From: Pseudoglutamicibacter albus
GTDB lineage: Bacteria > Actinomycetota > Actinomycetes > Actinomycetales > Micrococcaceae
DNA length: 64,000 nucleotides
Direction of reading: 5' to 3'
Assembly (NCBI RefSeq): GCF_022346425.1
Contig: NZ_JAKRCW010000001.1
Location: 1 to 64,000, forward strand
Both the position numbers and the translations under genes were made by a program. Within the stretch, counting starts at the first letter, position 1; each line of letters opens with the position of its first letter. Below are positions 1 to 9,436 of this stretch, piece after piece. Below the pieces are notes generated by a model, which saw only the letters and a list, made by a program, of their open reading frames with translations, was not told the DNA's origin and did no database searches.

Positions 1-117
1 ACGGCGGTTATAGCGTGGGGGAAACGCCCGGTCCCATCCCGAACCCGGAAGCTAAGCCCCACAGCGCCGATGGTACTGCAACCGGGAGGTTGTGGGAGAG
101 TAGGACACCGCCGAACA
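1..117 (+). rRNA. rrf: 5S ribosomal RNA, 5' end just cut by the window
   Basis: The sequence follows the bacterial 5S consensus: the helix-I strand at 1-7 pairs with the strand near 108-113, with the conserved internal blocks GGTCCCATCCCGAACCCGGA and GGGAGAGTAGG between them. Only the first few bases are missing, so the 16S and 23S genes of the operon should lie just left of the window. The exact 3' end is uncertain by a few bases. Confidence 0.95.
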
Positions 118-129
118 CACTTCACGAAC

Positions 130-233
130 GTGACAGGAGAAGAGACCGATTATCGGTTCCGCTTGAGCCACCCCACCACCACCGGCTCGCGACCGATAGC
201 CCCTTTCGGTCCTTCTCCTGTCACTTTTCTTTT
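130..233 (+). terminator. rRNA operon terminator
   Basis: A 13-bp perfect inverted repeat has arms at 130-142 (GTGACAGGAGAAG) and 212-224. A smaller hairpin sits at 145-157, and TTTTCTTTTT follows at 225-234. This is a strong Rho-independent terminator directly after the 5S gene. Confidence 0.85.
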
Positions 234-334
234 TAACCAATCGCACAAACACAACCACGCAAACACCAACACATCATCCACAGCCCACCGCTGCACTTTG
301 GAGCCCGTGCGCGGTGCCCGGTAGCGTTATATAC

Positions 335-2368
335 ATGACCGCTACAGCTAACACTCACATCGAAGCCACCGACGTGCCGCGTCCGCAAGACGACCTGTAC
401 CGTTGGGTCAACCACGAATGGCTCACCAGCAACGAGATCCCCTCAGATCGCGGAGCTTACGGTGTCTTCCACGAACTACGCGACCGCGCAGAAGCAGACG
501 TGCGGAACATTATCGAAGAAGCTGTAGCACGCCACCATCAACGCCAAGCCAACAACGGCAGTAGCAATACCGCCGAAAGCAACGGCGGCAACACTGCCGA
601 TAGCAGCGACGAAGAAGCCGCGCGCGACGCCCGCATCGCTGGCCTATGGGACTCCTTCATGGACGAAGAACGTATCGAAGCGCTCGGAACCAGCCCCGTG
701 GGCGACCTGCTGGAGAAAATCGACAACGTCCACGACGTCGAACACCTTATGAAGCTCGCAGGAGAGTTCGCGACCGTTGGGATCGAGGCGTTCTTCAGCA
801 TCGGAGCCTCCAACGACGCCAAAGACACAGATGTAAACCTCTTCACGATCCTCCAAGGCGGCATCGGCCTACCAGACGAGGCCTACTACCGCGAAGACGC
901 CTACCAGGACATCCGCGAGGCCTACCGCGCCCACATCGAACGGATGCTGACCCTCTTCGCATACCCAGACCCAGCAGGTACCGCTATCCGCATCTTCGAT
1001 CTTGAAACAGCGATCGCCAAGCACCACTGGGACATCGTGAAAACCCGCGACGCCCAAGCCCGCTACAACAAGATGAACAGCGACGAACTGCTCGAGCTGG
1101 CCCCGCTGTTGCGGAACTGGTTTGACGGCTCACGCATCTCAGAAAAATACTGGTCCGTTGTAGACGTGTGGCAGCCAAGTTTCCTCGAAGGGCTCAACAA
1201 AGAGCTCACCGAACAACCCCTTGAGGCATGGAAGGATCTGCTCGCGTTCAACGTGATGCGCGCACGCGCCCCGTACCTCAATAAAGACGTCGTGACCGAA
1301 AACTGGTCCTTCTACTCCCACACCCTCGGCGGGGCCACCGAACAGCGCGAACGCTGGAAACGCGGCGTAGCGTTCGTCGAATCCGGCGTTGGTGAGGACA
1401 TCGGTCAGATCTTCGTGGCCGAACACTTCCCGCCGGCAGCGAAAGAACGGATGGACCATCTTGTCGACCGTCTGATTGAGGCATACCGCACCTCGATCAC
1501 CGGGCTGGACTGGATGGGTGAAGACACCCAGAAGCGAGCACTCATCAAGCTCGAGAAATTCCGCACCAAGATCGGCTACCCGAGCGAATGGATCGACTAC
1601 AGCACCCTCGAGGTCGACCCTGAAAACCTGGCGGGCAACGTCGCCGCGATCGCCCAATCCACGCTCAAGCGAGAACTGAAGAAAATCGAGGACGGCGTGA
1701 ACCGTGAACTGTGGTTCATGTACCCGCAGACCGTCAACGCCTACTACCACCCGTTGCTCAACGAAATCGCGTTCCCTGCAGCGATCCTGCGGCCACCGTT
1801 CTTCGACCTCAACGGCGATGACGCAACCAACTTCGGTGCGATCGGCGCGGTGATCGGCCACGAAATCGGGCACGGCTTTGACGATCAAGGCTCCCGCTTC
1901 GACGGCGACGGAACCCTCACCGACTGGTGGACCGAAGACGACCGCAACGCCTTCGAAGCCCGCACCAAGAACCTGGTTGAACAATACGGGGCACTCGTCC
2001 CGCCAGAAGCGCCGGAGCACACCGTCAACGGCGAGCTGACCCTCGGTGAGAACATCGGCGACCTCGGCGGGCTCGGAATCGCCCATAAGGCTTATCTTGC
2101 CGAAATGAAAGCGACCGGCCGCGACCCTGGGGAAGAGACCGATGGGCTCAGCGGCAACCAACGCTTCTTCACATCGTGGGCAAGGGTGTGGGCGAGCCTC
2201 ACCCGCCCAGAGTCCATGGTCACCATGGTCTCGACCGACCCGCACTCACCAACCGAGTTCCGGGCCAACCAGACCGCCCGCAACGTGGACGCCTTCCACG
2301 AAGCGTTCGGCACCAAGGAAGGTGATGGAATGTGGCTGGCACCCGAAGAACGCGTCAGCATCTGGTAG
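335..2368 (+). CDS. pepO: M13 family zinc metallopeptidase (PepO/neprilysin type)
   Basis: A soluble peptidase of about 677 residues, the usual length for bacterial M13 oligopeptidases, which cut short peptides. The zinc site HEIGH is at about residues 509-513 and the third ligand motif GENIGDLGG at about 571-579. The C-terminus ends in Trp, as in the family. No signal peptide or membrane segment is seen, so it is probably cytoplasmic. The start at 335 is chosen because TAGCGT (322-327) lies 7 nt before the ATG, which suggests a leaderless mRNA. An in-frame GTG at 314 would add 7 residues. The N-terminal part carries a low-complexity Asn/Ser/Gly stretch near residues 77-95. Confidence 0.9.
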   Translation: MTATANTHIEATDVPRPQDDLYRWVNHEWLTSNEIPSDRGAYGVFHELRDRAEADVRNIIEEAVARHHQRQANNGSSNTAESNGGNTADSSDEEAARDARIAGLWDSFMDEERIEALGTSPVGDLLEKIDNVHDVEHLMKLAGEFATVGIEAFFSIGASNDAKDTDVNLFTILQGGIGLPDEAYYREDAYQDIREAYRAHIERMLTLFAYPDPAGTAIRIFDLETAIAKHHWDIVKTRDAQARYNKMNSDELLELAPLLRNWFDGSRISEKYWSVVDVWQPSFLEGLNKELTEQPLEAWKDLLAFNVMRARAPYLNKDVVTENWSFYSHTLGGATEQRERWKRGVAFVESGVGEDIGQIFVAEHFPPAAKERMDHLVDRLIEAYRTSITGLDWMGEDTQKRALIKLEKFRTKIGYPSEWIDYSTLEVDPENLAGNVAAIAQSTLKRELKKIEDGVNRELWFMYPQTVNAYYHPLLNEIAFPAAILRPPFFDLNGDDATNFGAIGAVIGHEIGHGFDDQGSRFDGDGTLTDWWTEDDRNAFEARTKNLVEQYGALVPPEAPEHTVNGELTLGENIGDLGGLGIAHKAYLAEMKATGRDPGEETDGLSGNQRFFTSWARVWASLTRPESMVTMVSTDPHSPTEFRANQTARNVDAFHEAFGTKEGDGMWLAPEERVSIW

Positions 2369-2476
2369 CCAGTTAGCCGGCAGACTCACGCCCGCCTTGA
2401 GTTACGGTCAGCGACTGGGTTCTATACAGCGCTTTGAGTTCTATCTAGCGCAGAGGTGCCAGCTAGAATGGTGGGC

Positions 2477-4003
2477 GTGACTGCCAACGCTAACTCTTCT
2501 GAAACGACATCGACCGTTGACAACCGTGACCAGCGCGCCGTGCGCCTGGCCAAGCGTCAGGAAATCCTTGACTCCGGTAAGCCGGCGTACCCGGTAGGGG
2601 TCCGCCGCACCCATTCACTGGCGACCGTGCGCGAATACTGGGCGCATCTTGCAAGCGGTGAAGAAACCGACGATGTGGTTGGTGTCGTGGGGCGCGTTGT
2701 GTACCAGCGCAACACGGGTAAGCTCTGCTTCGCTACCCTCCAAGAGGGCGGCGAAGACGGCTCGACCGTGCAGTTGCAGGTCATGATTTCGCTCGCGGAG
2801 GTCGGTCAGGAAGCGCTTGAAGACTTCAAGCACCTCGTTGACCTTGGCGACCACGTGTTCTTTGAAGGACGCGTGATCTCATCCCGCCGCGGGGAACTGT
2901 CCATCATGGCTCAGCGGTGGCAGATGGCCTCCAAGGCGCTACGTCCGTTGCCTGTTTTGCACGCTGACCTCAACGAAGAAACCCGCGTACGTCAGCGTTA
3001 CGCAGACCTCATCGTGCGTGAAGAAGCGCGCCAGATGATCTATAAGCGGGCCGCAGTCACCCGCGCGATCCGCCGCGTACTCGATTCCCACGGCTATGTG
3101 GAAGTCGAAACGCCGATGTTGCAACTCATCCACGGCGGCGCCGCGGCGCGTCCGTTCGAGACGCACCTGAACGCGTTCGATCAGGACATGACGTTGCGTA
3201 TCGCGACCGAGCTGTACCTCAAGCGCACCGTGGTGGGTGGGGTGAACCGCGTCTATGAGATGGGCCGTATCTTCCGCAACGAAGGTGTGGATTCGACCCA
3301 CTCGCCTGAGTTCACGACACTCGAGTTCTATGAGGCGTACGCGGATCAGTTCGTGATGGCCGCACGCCTCAAGGAGATCATTCTCGCCGCCGCCGAGGAA
3401 ATCGGTTGCGGCCTACAGATCCCCGGACCAAACGGCACCACGATCGATCTTTCCGGTGAATGGGCTTGGGTGAGCGTCTACCCGGCGCTATCTGAAGCTG
3501 TGGGCCGCGAGATCACCCCAGAAACCGGCATCGACGTGTTGAAGGAAGTCGCTGCTGAAAAGGATGTGGCCTGGGATGAGAACTGGGATGAGCAGAACGC
3601 TGTGATCGAGCTGTTCGGGGAGATCGTCGAACCAACCCTGATCAACCCGACGTTCGTCTACGACTACCCGCCGGCAGCCCAGCCGCTCGCGCGCCAGCAC
3701 CGCTCCAAGGACGGTGTCATCGAAGCGTGGGACCTCATCATCGGAGGTATGGAGCGCGGCACCGCGTTCTCCGAACTGATCGACCCGGTGATCCAGCGGG
3801 AACGCCTCACGCATCAGTCCGAGCTCGCCGCAGGTGGCGACCCCGAAGCGATGCAGCTCGATGAAGACTTCCTGCGTGCACTCGAATACGGTGCGCCACC
3901 GATGGGCGGCACCGGCCTGGGTGTGGACCGCCTCGTCATGCTGTTCACCAACGTAGGCATCCGCGAGACCATCCTCTTCCCGCTGCTGAAACCGGAGGCA
4001 TAG
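2477..4003 (+). CDS. lysS: Lysyl-tRNA synthetase, class II
   Basis: Charges tRNA-Lys in the cytoplasm. An N-terminal OB-fold anticodon-binding region is followed by the class II core: motif 2 with FRNEGVDSTHSPEFT at about residues 265-280 and motif 3 with GTGLGVDRLVMLF near 477-489. The length of about 508 residues fits the family. The GTG at 2477 is chosen because TAGAAT (2464-2469) ends 7 nt before it, which fits a leaderless transcript. In-frame starts at 2456, 2468 and 2471 are less likely. The stop is followed 2 nt later by the ATG of a small membrane protein, so the two are probably co-translated. Confidence 0.96.
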   Translation: MTANANSSETTSTVDNRDQRAVRLAKRQEILDSGKPAYPVGVRRTHSLATVREYWAHLASGEETDDVVGVVGRVVYQRNTGKLCFATLQEGGEDGSTVQLQVMISLAEVGQEALEDFKHLVDLGDHVFFEGRVISSRRGELSIMAQRWQMASKALRPLPVLHADLNEETRVRQRYADLIVREEARQMIYKRAAVTRAIRRVLDSHGYVEVETPMLQLIHGGAAARPFETHLNAFDQDMTLRIATELYLKRTVVGGVNRVYEMGRIFRNEGVDSTHSPEFTTLEFYEAYADQFVMAARLKEIILAAAEEIGCGLQIPGPNGTTIDLSGEWAWVSVYPALSEAVGREITPETGIDVLKEVAAEKDVAWDENWDEQNAVIELFGEIVEPTLINPTFVYDYPPAAQPLARQHRSKDGVIEAWDLIIGGMERGTAFSELIDPVIQRERLTHQSELAAGGDPEAMQLDEDFLRALEYGAPPMGGTGLGVDRLVMLFTNVGIRETILFPLLKPEA

Positions 4004-4005
4004 CC

Positions 4006-4233
4006 ATGGCCGAAATCTGGGACGCTATTTACCCATACGTTTCAGTACTGTTGCCGACCATTACCCTCGCCCTTATTTTCTGGTGGGTTATGCGCTCGAT
4101 TGTCAACGCCGACCGCCGCGAGCGTGAAGCCGCAGCTAAGGGCAAAGAGCTCACGGACGCGCGGTTCGAAGACGCCGTTGAGAAGCGGATGAAAGAAATC
4201 GAATCCGAAATGGCTGCTAAGAACCAAAAATAG
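4006..4233 (+). CDS. Small single-pass membrane protein downstream of lysS
   Basis: A 75-residue protein with one hydrophobic segment (about residues 8-30, rich in Val, Leu and Trp) followed by a highly charged helix (about 31-75, many Arg, Glu and Lys). The predicted layout is a short outside N-terminus and a cytoplasmic coiled-coil-like tail. It starts 2 nt after the lysS stop and so is likely translationally coupled. No known domain is recognised and the function is unknown. Confidence 0.75.
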   Translation: MAEIWDAIYPYVSVLLPTITLALIFWWVMRSIVNADRREREAAAKGKELTDARFEDAVEKRMKEIESEMAAKNQK

Positions 4234-4351
4234 CGAAAACCCGTCAGAAAATATCTGACACCCTCAACGGCGTAGCGTAGTATTTTTATTCGAAGCTTAT
4301 TTTGATGACCTTTCAATTTAAGCGAACTCAATAATGAGTGGAGAAGTATTT

Positions 4352-4651
4352 ATGGCACGCCAAGTTCAAGTCACGCTGATCGACGATATCGACGGCACGC
4401 CAGCAGAATCGACGGTTTATTTCGGCCTCGAAGGCATGCACTACGAAATCGACCTTTCCCAAGACAACCTCAACAAGCTCCGGGAATTCTTACGCCCCTA
4501 CATCAAAGCCGGCCGCCGCTCCGCGCCGCACTCATCCGATGAAGCAGCGCGCATCCGCGCATGGGCCAAAGAAAAAGGCTACGACGTCTCCGACCGCGGA
4601 CGCCTCAGCCACGAGATCATCGTGAAATACCGCGAAGCACACCGCAGCTAA
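4352..4651 (+). CDS. lsr2: Lsr2-family nucleoid-associated protein
   Basis: A 99-residue DNA-bridging protein, the actinobacterial counterpart of H-NS, which silences AT-rich DNA. The N-terminal dimerisation region begins MARQVQVTLIDDIDG. The C-terminal DNA-binding region (about 64-99) contains DRGRLSHEI in the place of the RGR minor-groove hook. The ATG at 4352 is preferred over 4334 because GGAGAAG (4339-4345) sits 6 nt upstream. The upstream gap is AT-rich and contains a 6-bp hairpin (4243-4259). The AT-rich MFS island at 59-60.7 kb is the kind of DNA Lsr2 is known to bind. Confidence 0.93.
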   Translation: MARQVQVTLIDDIDGTPAESTVYFGLEGMHYEIDLSQDNLNKLREFLRPYIKAGRRSAPHSSDEAARIRAWAKEKGYDVSDRGRLSHEIIVKYREAHRS

Positions 4652-4703
4652 GGCGTCCACAGACTTCGAAGCCAAGGCACAGACTTCTGCTATCTGCGTA
4701 CAC

Positions 4704-4733
4704 GGTCACAAACTGTTCACCTGATGGTGAACA
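4704..4733 (+). promoter_or_regulatory. Operator-like palindrome upstream of clpC
   Basis: GTTCACC (4715-4721) and GGTGAAC (4726-4732) form a perfect 7-bp inverted repeat around TGAT, extendable to 8 bp. Read differently, GGTCACA (4704) and GTTCACC (4715) are 11-nt direct-repeat units like a PHO box. A second small palindrome, CGATGC-GTA-GCATCG, lies at 4753-4767, between this site and the clpC ribosome binding site. The regulator is not identified. Confidence 0.5.
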
Positions 4734-4794
4734 CAGACCAATCGACTGCTTTCGATGCGTAGCATCGGAAATAAGTCATTAAAGGAGTGTGCGC

Positions 4795-7497
4795 ATGTTC
4801 GAACGTTTCACGGACCGTGCCCGTCGTGTTGTGGTGCTCGCCCAAGAAGAGGCGCGCATGCTCAACCACACCTACATCGGCACCGAACATATCCTGCTCG
4901 GCCTCATCCACGAAGGTGAAGGCGTAGCAGCAAAAGCCCTGGAATCCCTCAACGTGTCACTCGGAGCGGCACGCGAACAGGTCCAGGAAGCCATCGGTCA
5001 AGGCTCGCAAGCGCCAACGGGACACATCCCCTTCACCCCGCGCGCCAAGAAAGTCCTCGAACTTTCCCTACGTGAAGCCCTCCAACTGGGCCACAACTAC
5101 ATCGGCACCGAACACATCCTGCTCGGCCTCATCCGTGAAGGCGAAGGCACCGCAGCCCAGGTACTCGAAAGCCTCGGCGCCGACCCACAAGCCGTACGCC
5201 AAGAAGTCATCCAACTCATCTCCGGCTACCACTCCTCCAAGGAACCAGCCGGAGCCGGCGGCGGCTCCCGCGACCAGAAAGACGGAACCCCGTCCGGTTC
5301 CGCCGTCCTCGACCAGTTCGGTCGCAACCTCACCGCCGCAGCACGCGAGAACAAACTCGACCCCGTCATCGGGCGCGAACACGAGATGGAACGCGTCATG
5401 CAAGTTCTATCTCGCCGCACCAAAAACAACCCCGTGCTCATAGGTGAGCCAGGCGTCGGTAAGACCGCGGTCGTTGAGGGGCTCGCGCAAGCGATCGTGC
5501 GCGGCGATGTGCCAGAGACCCTCAAAGACAAGCACCTCTACACGCTTGACCTGGGTTCCCTCGTGGCTGGCTCCCGCTACCGCGGTGACTTCGAAGAACG
5601 CCTCAAGAAGGTCCTCAAAGAGATCCGCACCCGCGGCGACATCATCCTGTTCATCGACGAAATCCACACCCTCGTCGGTGCCGGCGCCGCCGAAGGCGCG
5701 ATCGATGCCGCGAGCATCCTCAAGCCGATGCTCGCCCGCGGTGAACTCCAGACCATCGGCGCAACCACGCTCGATGAATACCGCAAACACATCGAAAAAG
5801 ACGCGGCACTGGAACGCCGCTTCCAGCCGATCCAGGTACCGGAACCATCGGTCGAGCTCACCGTCGAAATCCTGCGCGGCCTACGCGATAAATACGAGGC
5901 ACACCACCGCGTATCCATCACCGACGAAGCGCTGCAGTCCGCAGCCCAGCTCGCCCACCGCTACATCTCCGACCGCTTCCTGCCGGACAAGGCCGTCGAC
6001 CTCATCGACGAAGCCGGCGCCCGCCTGCGCATCCAGCGCATGACCGCCCCGCCAGAGCTCAAAGAGATGGACCAGAAAATCGCGGAAATCCGTCGCGAAA
6101 AAGAATCCGCGATCGACGCCCAAGACTTCGAAGGAGCGGCCAAGCTCCGCGACGAAGAGCAGCGCCTGATCACCGAGCGCCAAGAAAAGGAAGCCGCATG
6201 GAAGAACGGCGACCTCGACGAAATCTCTGAGGTCACCCCAGAGGTCATCGCCGAAGTCTTGGCTTCCTCGACCGGCATCCCGGTTGTGCAACTCACCGAA
6301 GAAGAGTCCACGCGACTACTCAACATGGAAGAGGAACTGCACAAGCGCGTCATCGGCCAGGACGAAGCGATCAAGTCGATCGCCCGCTCGATCCGCCGCA
6401 CACGCGCCGGCCTCAAAGACCCGAACCGTCCAGGCGGCTCGTTCATCTTCGCAGGCCCAACCGGTGTAGGTAAGACCGAGCTCGCTAAAGCGCTCGCCGA
6501 GTTCATGTTCGGTGACGAGGACGCCCTCATCACCCTCGACATGTCCGAATACGCAGAGAAGCACACCGTTTCCCGCCTGTTCGGTGCGCCTCCGGGCTAC
6601 GTCGGGTACGAAGAAGGCGGTCAGCTGACCGAAAAGGTACGCCGCCGCCCGTTCTCGATCGTGCTGTTCGACGAGGTTGAAAAGGCCCACGCTGATCTGT
6701 TCAACTCGCTACTGCAGATCCTCGAAGACGGCCGCCTGACCGATTCGCAAGGCCGCGTGGTCGACTTCAAGAACACGATCATCATCATGACCACCAACCT
6801 CGGTACCCGGGACATCTCCAAGGGCGTGATGACCGGCTTCCAATCCACCACCGACGTCCAAACCGGTTACGAACGCATGCAGGCCAAAGTCCAGGAAGAG
6901 CTACGCCAGCACTTCCGGCCAGAGTTCCTCAACCGTGTTGACGACATCGTAGTCTTCCCGCAGCTGCAGCACAGCGAGATCGTCCAGATCGTGGACCTGT
7001 TCACCAACCGGCTTGCCGAACGGCTCGTCGAACGTTCGATCTCGCTGTCCGTCACGCAACCTGCACGCGACCTGCTCGCAGACCGCGGCTTCGACCCAGC
7101 GATGGGCGCCCGCCCACTACGTCGCACCATCCAACGCGACGTCGAAGACCCACTGTCCGAGAAGATCCTCTTCGGAGACCTGCTGCCAGGCCAGACCGTT
7201 GTTGTAGACGTCGAAGGCGAAGACGACGCTCGCAAGCTGACCTTCACCGCAGTCGACGGGCCAGACCAGCTCGAAGGCAAACCAACCCCAGCCGCGATCC
7301 TCGCCGGCTCCACCGAACCAACCGGCTCGGAAGAGACCGGTTCAGGTTCGGACGAGACAGGTTCGGGTTCAGGCGAGTCAGGCTCGGGTACTGGCGAGTC
7401 AGGCGCCGGCGCAAATGGCCAGGGTGAGGATGGCACCGGCGAGTCAGGCTCCGGTGAGGCAGGCACCGGCCGCCACGCCTACAGGCCAGGCACCTAG
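4795..7497 (+). CDS. clpC: ClpC AAA+ unfoldase (Clp protease ATPase subunit)
   Basis: Unfolds proteins and feeds them to the ClpP peptidase. It has two N-terminal Clp repeats, an AAA-1 Walker A GEPGVGKT at about 217-224, a UVR-type middle segment near 420-470 and an AAA-2 Walker A GPTGVGKT at about 554-561. Arg-finger regions and the C-terminal D2-small domain follow. The ATG at 4795 follows AAAGGAG (4781-4787). The last 55 or so residues are an unusual acidic Gly/Ser/Glu tail made of ETGSGS-like repeats, longer than in most ClpC proteins. A terminator hairpin follows. Confidence 0.97.
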   Translation: MFERFTDRARRVVVLAQEEARMLNHTYIGTEHILLGLIHEGEGVAAKALESLNVSLGAAREQVQEAIGQGSQAPTGHIPFTPRAKKVLELSLREALQLGHNYIGTEHILLGLIREGEGTAAQVLESLGADPQAVRQEVIQLISGYHSSKEPAGAGGGSRDQKDGTPSGSAVLDQFGRNLTAAARENKLDPVIGREHEMERVMQVLSRRTKNNPVLIGEPGVGKTAVVEGLAQAIVRGDVPETLKDKHLYTLDLGSLVAGSRYRGDFEERLKKVLKEIRTRGDIILFIDEIHTLVGAGAAEGAIDAASILKPMLARGELQTIGATTLDEYRKHIEKDAALERRFQPIQVPEPSVELTVEILRGLRDKYEAHHRVSITDEALQSAAQLAHRYISDRFLPDKAVDLIDEAGARLRIQRMTAPPELKEMDQKIAEIRREKESAIDAQDFEGAAKLRDEEQRLITERQEKEAAWKNGDLDEISEVTPEVIAEVLASSTGIPVVQLTEEESTRLLNMEEELHKRVIGQDEAIKSIARSIRRTRAGLKDPNRPGGSFIFAGPTGVGKTELAKALAEFMFGDEDALITLDMSEYAEKHTVSRLFGAPPGYVGYEEGGQLTEKVRRRPFSIVLFDEVEKAHADLFNSLLQILEDGRLTDSQGRVVDFKNTIIIMTTNLGTRDISKGVMTGFQSTTDVQTGYERMQAKVQEELRQHFRPEFLNRVDDIVVFPQLQHSEIVQIVDLFTNRLAERLVERSISLSVTQPARDLLADRGFDPAMGARPLRRTIQRDVEDPLSEKILFGDLLPGQTVVVDVEGEDDARKLTFTAVDGPDQLEGKPTPAAILAGSTEPTGSEETGSGSDETGSGSGESGSGTGESGAGANGQGEDGTGESGSGEAGTGRHAYRPGT

Positions 7498-7515
7498 CGC
7501 ATCGAACGCATGAGT

Positions 7516-7556
7516 GAGCTGTGCCCCGCGTCCCGTGAGGGAAGGGGGCACAGCTC
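7516..7556 (+). terminator. Terminator after clpC
   Basis: A 12-bp stem (GAGCTGTGCCCC at 7516-7527 with its complement at 7545-7556) has a 17-nt loop and no long T-run. This GC-rich, T-poor type is common in actinobacteria. Confidence 0.7.
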
Positions 7557-7562
7557 AGTCAG

Positions 7563-7642
7563 TTAACAGGGCATAGTCTTAACAGGGCCTAGTCATAATA
7601 CGGCCCAGTCATAACTGAGCGCAGCCTTAACAGGCCTTTATA
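7563..7642. repeat. Imperfect 16-bp tandem repeat before the ArgA-like gene
   Basis: Five units of exactly 16 nt start at 7563, 7579, 7595, 7611 and 7627. The first two differ at one base (TTAACAGGGCATAGTC and TTAACAGGGCCTAGTC) and later units are progressively degenerate. The array ends about 16 nt before the -10 element of the next gene. It may be an operator array or simply a decaying tandem repeat. Confidence 0.7.
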
Positions 7643-7670
7643 TTGAGGCCACCAAACTACGATGGACACC

Positions 7671-8243
7671 ATGGCAACCCCAGCAACACACAACCCCAAC
7701 GCGATCACCGTCCGGCCAGCGCGCTCACAAGACGTGAAATTCATCCGAGACCTCGTACGCCCATACGCCGAACAGCGGATCCTGCTGGAAAAAGAAGCCG
7801 TCGCCTACTACGAATCCTTACAAGAATTCAGGGTCGCCGAAGACGCCGACGGGCGCATCATCGGTTGCGGAGCCTTCCACGTCATGTGGGAAGACATCGG
7901 CGAAATCCGAACACTCGCCGTCCACCCAGACGCCGCCGGACGCGGATGCGGCGCAATGCTGCTGGAACACCTACTCCAAGACGCCAGAGACCTCGGCATC
8001 CACCGGGTCTTCTGCCTCACATTCGAAGTCGATTTCTTCAAAAAACACGGATTCGAAGTTATGGACCAACAAGACGCCGTAGCCCCCGAGGTGTTCCAAG
8101 AACTCCTGCGCTCACCCGACGACGGCGTCGCCGAGTTCCTAGACCTCGCACGCGTCAAACAAAACACCCTCGGCAACACCCGCATGATCACCTCGCTCAA
8201 AGACGTCGAAGAACGAATCACCCCGCTCATGAGCCAAAATTAA
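7671..8243 (+). CDS. GNAT-family amino-acid N-acetyltransferase (ArgA-like)
   Basis: About 190 residues with one GNAT fold: the acetyl-CoA loop is seen as VHPDAAGRGCGAMLLEHLL (about 86-104), followed by the FFKKHGFEV strand typical of the family. It resembles the short stand-alone glutamate N-acetyltransferases of actinobacteria (the mycobacterial Rv2747 type), which begin arginine synthesis. That substrate is inferred, since no arg genes adjoin. The ATG at 7671 lies 7 nt after TACGAT (7658-7663), so the mRNA is probably leaderless. An ATG at 7662 overlaps the -10 element. Confidence 0.75.
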   Translation: MATPATHNPNAITVRPARSQDVKFIRDLVRPYAEQRILLEKEAVAYYESLQEFRVAEDADGRIIGCGAFHVMWEDIGEIRTLAVHPDAAGRGCGAMLLEHLLQDARDLGIHRVFCLTFEVDFFKKHGFEVMDQQDAVAPEVFQELLRSPDDGVAEFLDLARVKQNTLGNTRMITSLKDVEERITPLMSQN

Positions 8244-8352
8244 GGTGCGTCAGGGCTGAGCTGCGCGGGAATTGAGCTGGAGTTGAGCGGTGCCGGAATT
8301 GAGGGGTGCGGGGCATATATCCACGCTCTCAGCGGTCGCCGCCGGAAGCCAC

Positions 8353-9378
8353 CTAGCCGGGAAGTGACACCTCACCGTAAGTAGTCAGCACCGCCAGCCC
8401 ATCCTCAATAAGTCCGCGGGCGCACGAAGCCCGCTGCGCATCGTCGGCACCAAGCAAAGCTAACTGAGCCAAAGCAGAACGCAAATGCGCCTCCGCGACT
8501 TCCTGCGCGGCCCCTTCCGCACCATCACGCGTAACGAGCACACCGTACGGAACCGGGCCATCGGACTCCCGTAAAACCGCCATCATCCGGCCACGCACCT
8601 GTCGGTCCGTCCCATGCCACGCCTGCCCACGCGGAACGTAATCCGCTGCCGGCTTCCCTGCAGCAACCCACGCACACACAGACTCCACGGGGCACTCACC
8701 ACACCGCGGATCCCGGGCCGTGCACACCAGCGCACCCAACTCCATCGAGGCCGCATTCCACGTATTCGCCTCAGCGACCTCCGCAGACGTGAACGACGCA
8801 TCCGCCGCATCCCCCGCCTCATTCGGGTGAGCCGGCATCAATGCTTGAGCCTCACGATACTGCGCCCGAGTCATCGAAGGCCCCGGCAGCGCCTTAGCGT
8901 GAAAAGCGCGACCCACAACCCGGCGAATATTCGTATCAACCACGGTCGCCGGGACCTGGTATGCGAAACACGCGACCGCCGCGGCCGTGTACTCGCCGAT
9001 ACCGGGCAGAGAAAGCAGGGTCGGAAGATCGCGGGGAACCACGCCAGCGTGCTCCGTGACGATCGCCTGTGCACAAGCATGTAAACGCAACGCACGGCGC
9101 GGATAGCCTAAGCGACCCCAAGCGCGCAGGACCTCACCGGCGGGCTCAGCCGCGAGATCATGCGGGGTAGGCCAGCGTCGCATCCACTCCTCCCACACCG
9201 GCTGAACCCGCACCACCGGGGTCTGCTGCAACATGATCTCCGAAACGAGGATGCTCCAGGGGCTCGCCTCAGGACGGCGCCACGGAAGGTCACGGCCGTG
9301 GGCTTGGAACCATTCGTTGACGCGTGCGCGGACCACGCTGGCGGAGGGCGTTGTGGGGACTGGGTTCTGGATGGACAC
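8353..9378 (-). CDS. mutY: A/G-specific adenine DNA glycosylase
   Basis: Removes adenine mispaired with 8-oxoguanine. A helix-hairpin-helix region (LLSLPGIGEYTAAAV, about 105-119) is followed by the catalytic Asp in VVDTNIRRV. The iron-sulfur ligands appear with the canonical C-x6-C-x2-C-x5-C spacing in CTARDPRCGECPVESVC. The C-terminus is short, so the Nudix-like 8-oxoG recognition domain of long MutY proteins is reduced or absent, as in many actinobacteria. The GTG at 9378 is chosen because TATGAT ends 7 nt upstream (leaderless). Upstream in-frame ATGs at 9387 and 9390 overlap that -10 element. Confidence 0.93.
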   Translation of the reverse strand: MSIQNPVPTTPSASVVRARVNEWFQAHGRDLPWRRPEASPWSILVSEIMLQQTPVVRVQPVWEEWMRRWPTPHDLAAEPAGEVLRAWGRLGYPRRALRLHACAQAIVTEHAGVVPRDLPTLLSLPGIGEYTAAAVACFAYQVPATVVDTNIRRVVGRAFHAKALPGPSMTRAQYREAQALMPAHPNEAGDAADASFTSAEVAEANTWNAASMELGALVCTARDPRCGECPVESVCAWVAAGKPAADYVPRGQAWHGTDRQVRGRMMAVLRESDGPVPYGVLVTRDGAEGAAQEVAEAHLRSALAQLALLGADDAQRASCARGLIEDGLAVLTTYGEVSLPG

Positions 9379-9436
9379 GTGTGTCATCATACGGCGGCTA
9401 GCTCGTCAGGGATGGTTAGCCGATTATCCTGGAGGC

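Noticed and set aside
1139-2245. Long minus-strand open frame opposite the M13 peptidase gene
   Set aside because: It is the shadow of a GC-rich coding sequence. The plus-strand protein has full family motifs and the antisense protein has none.
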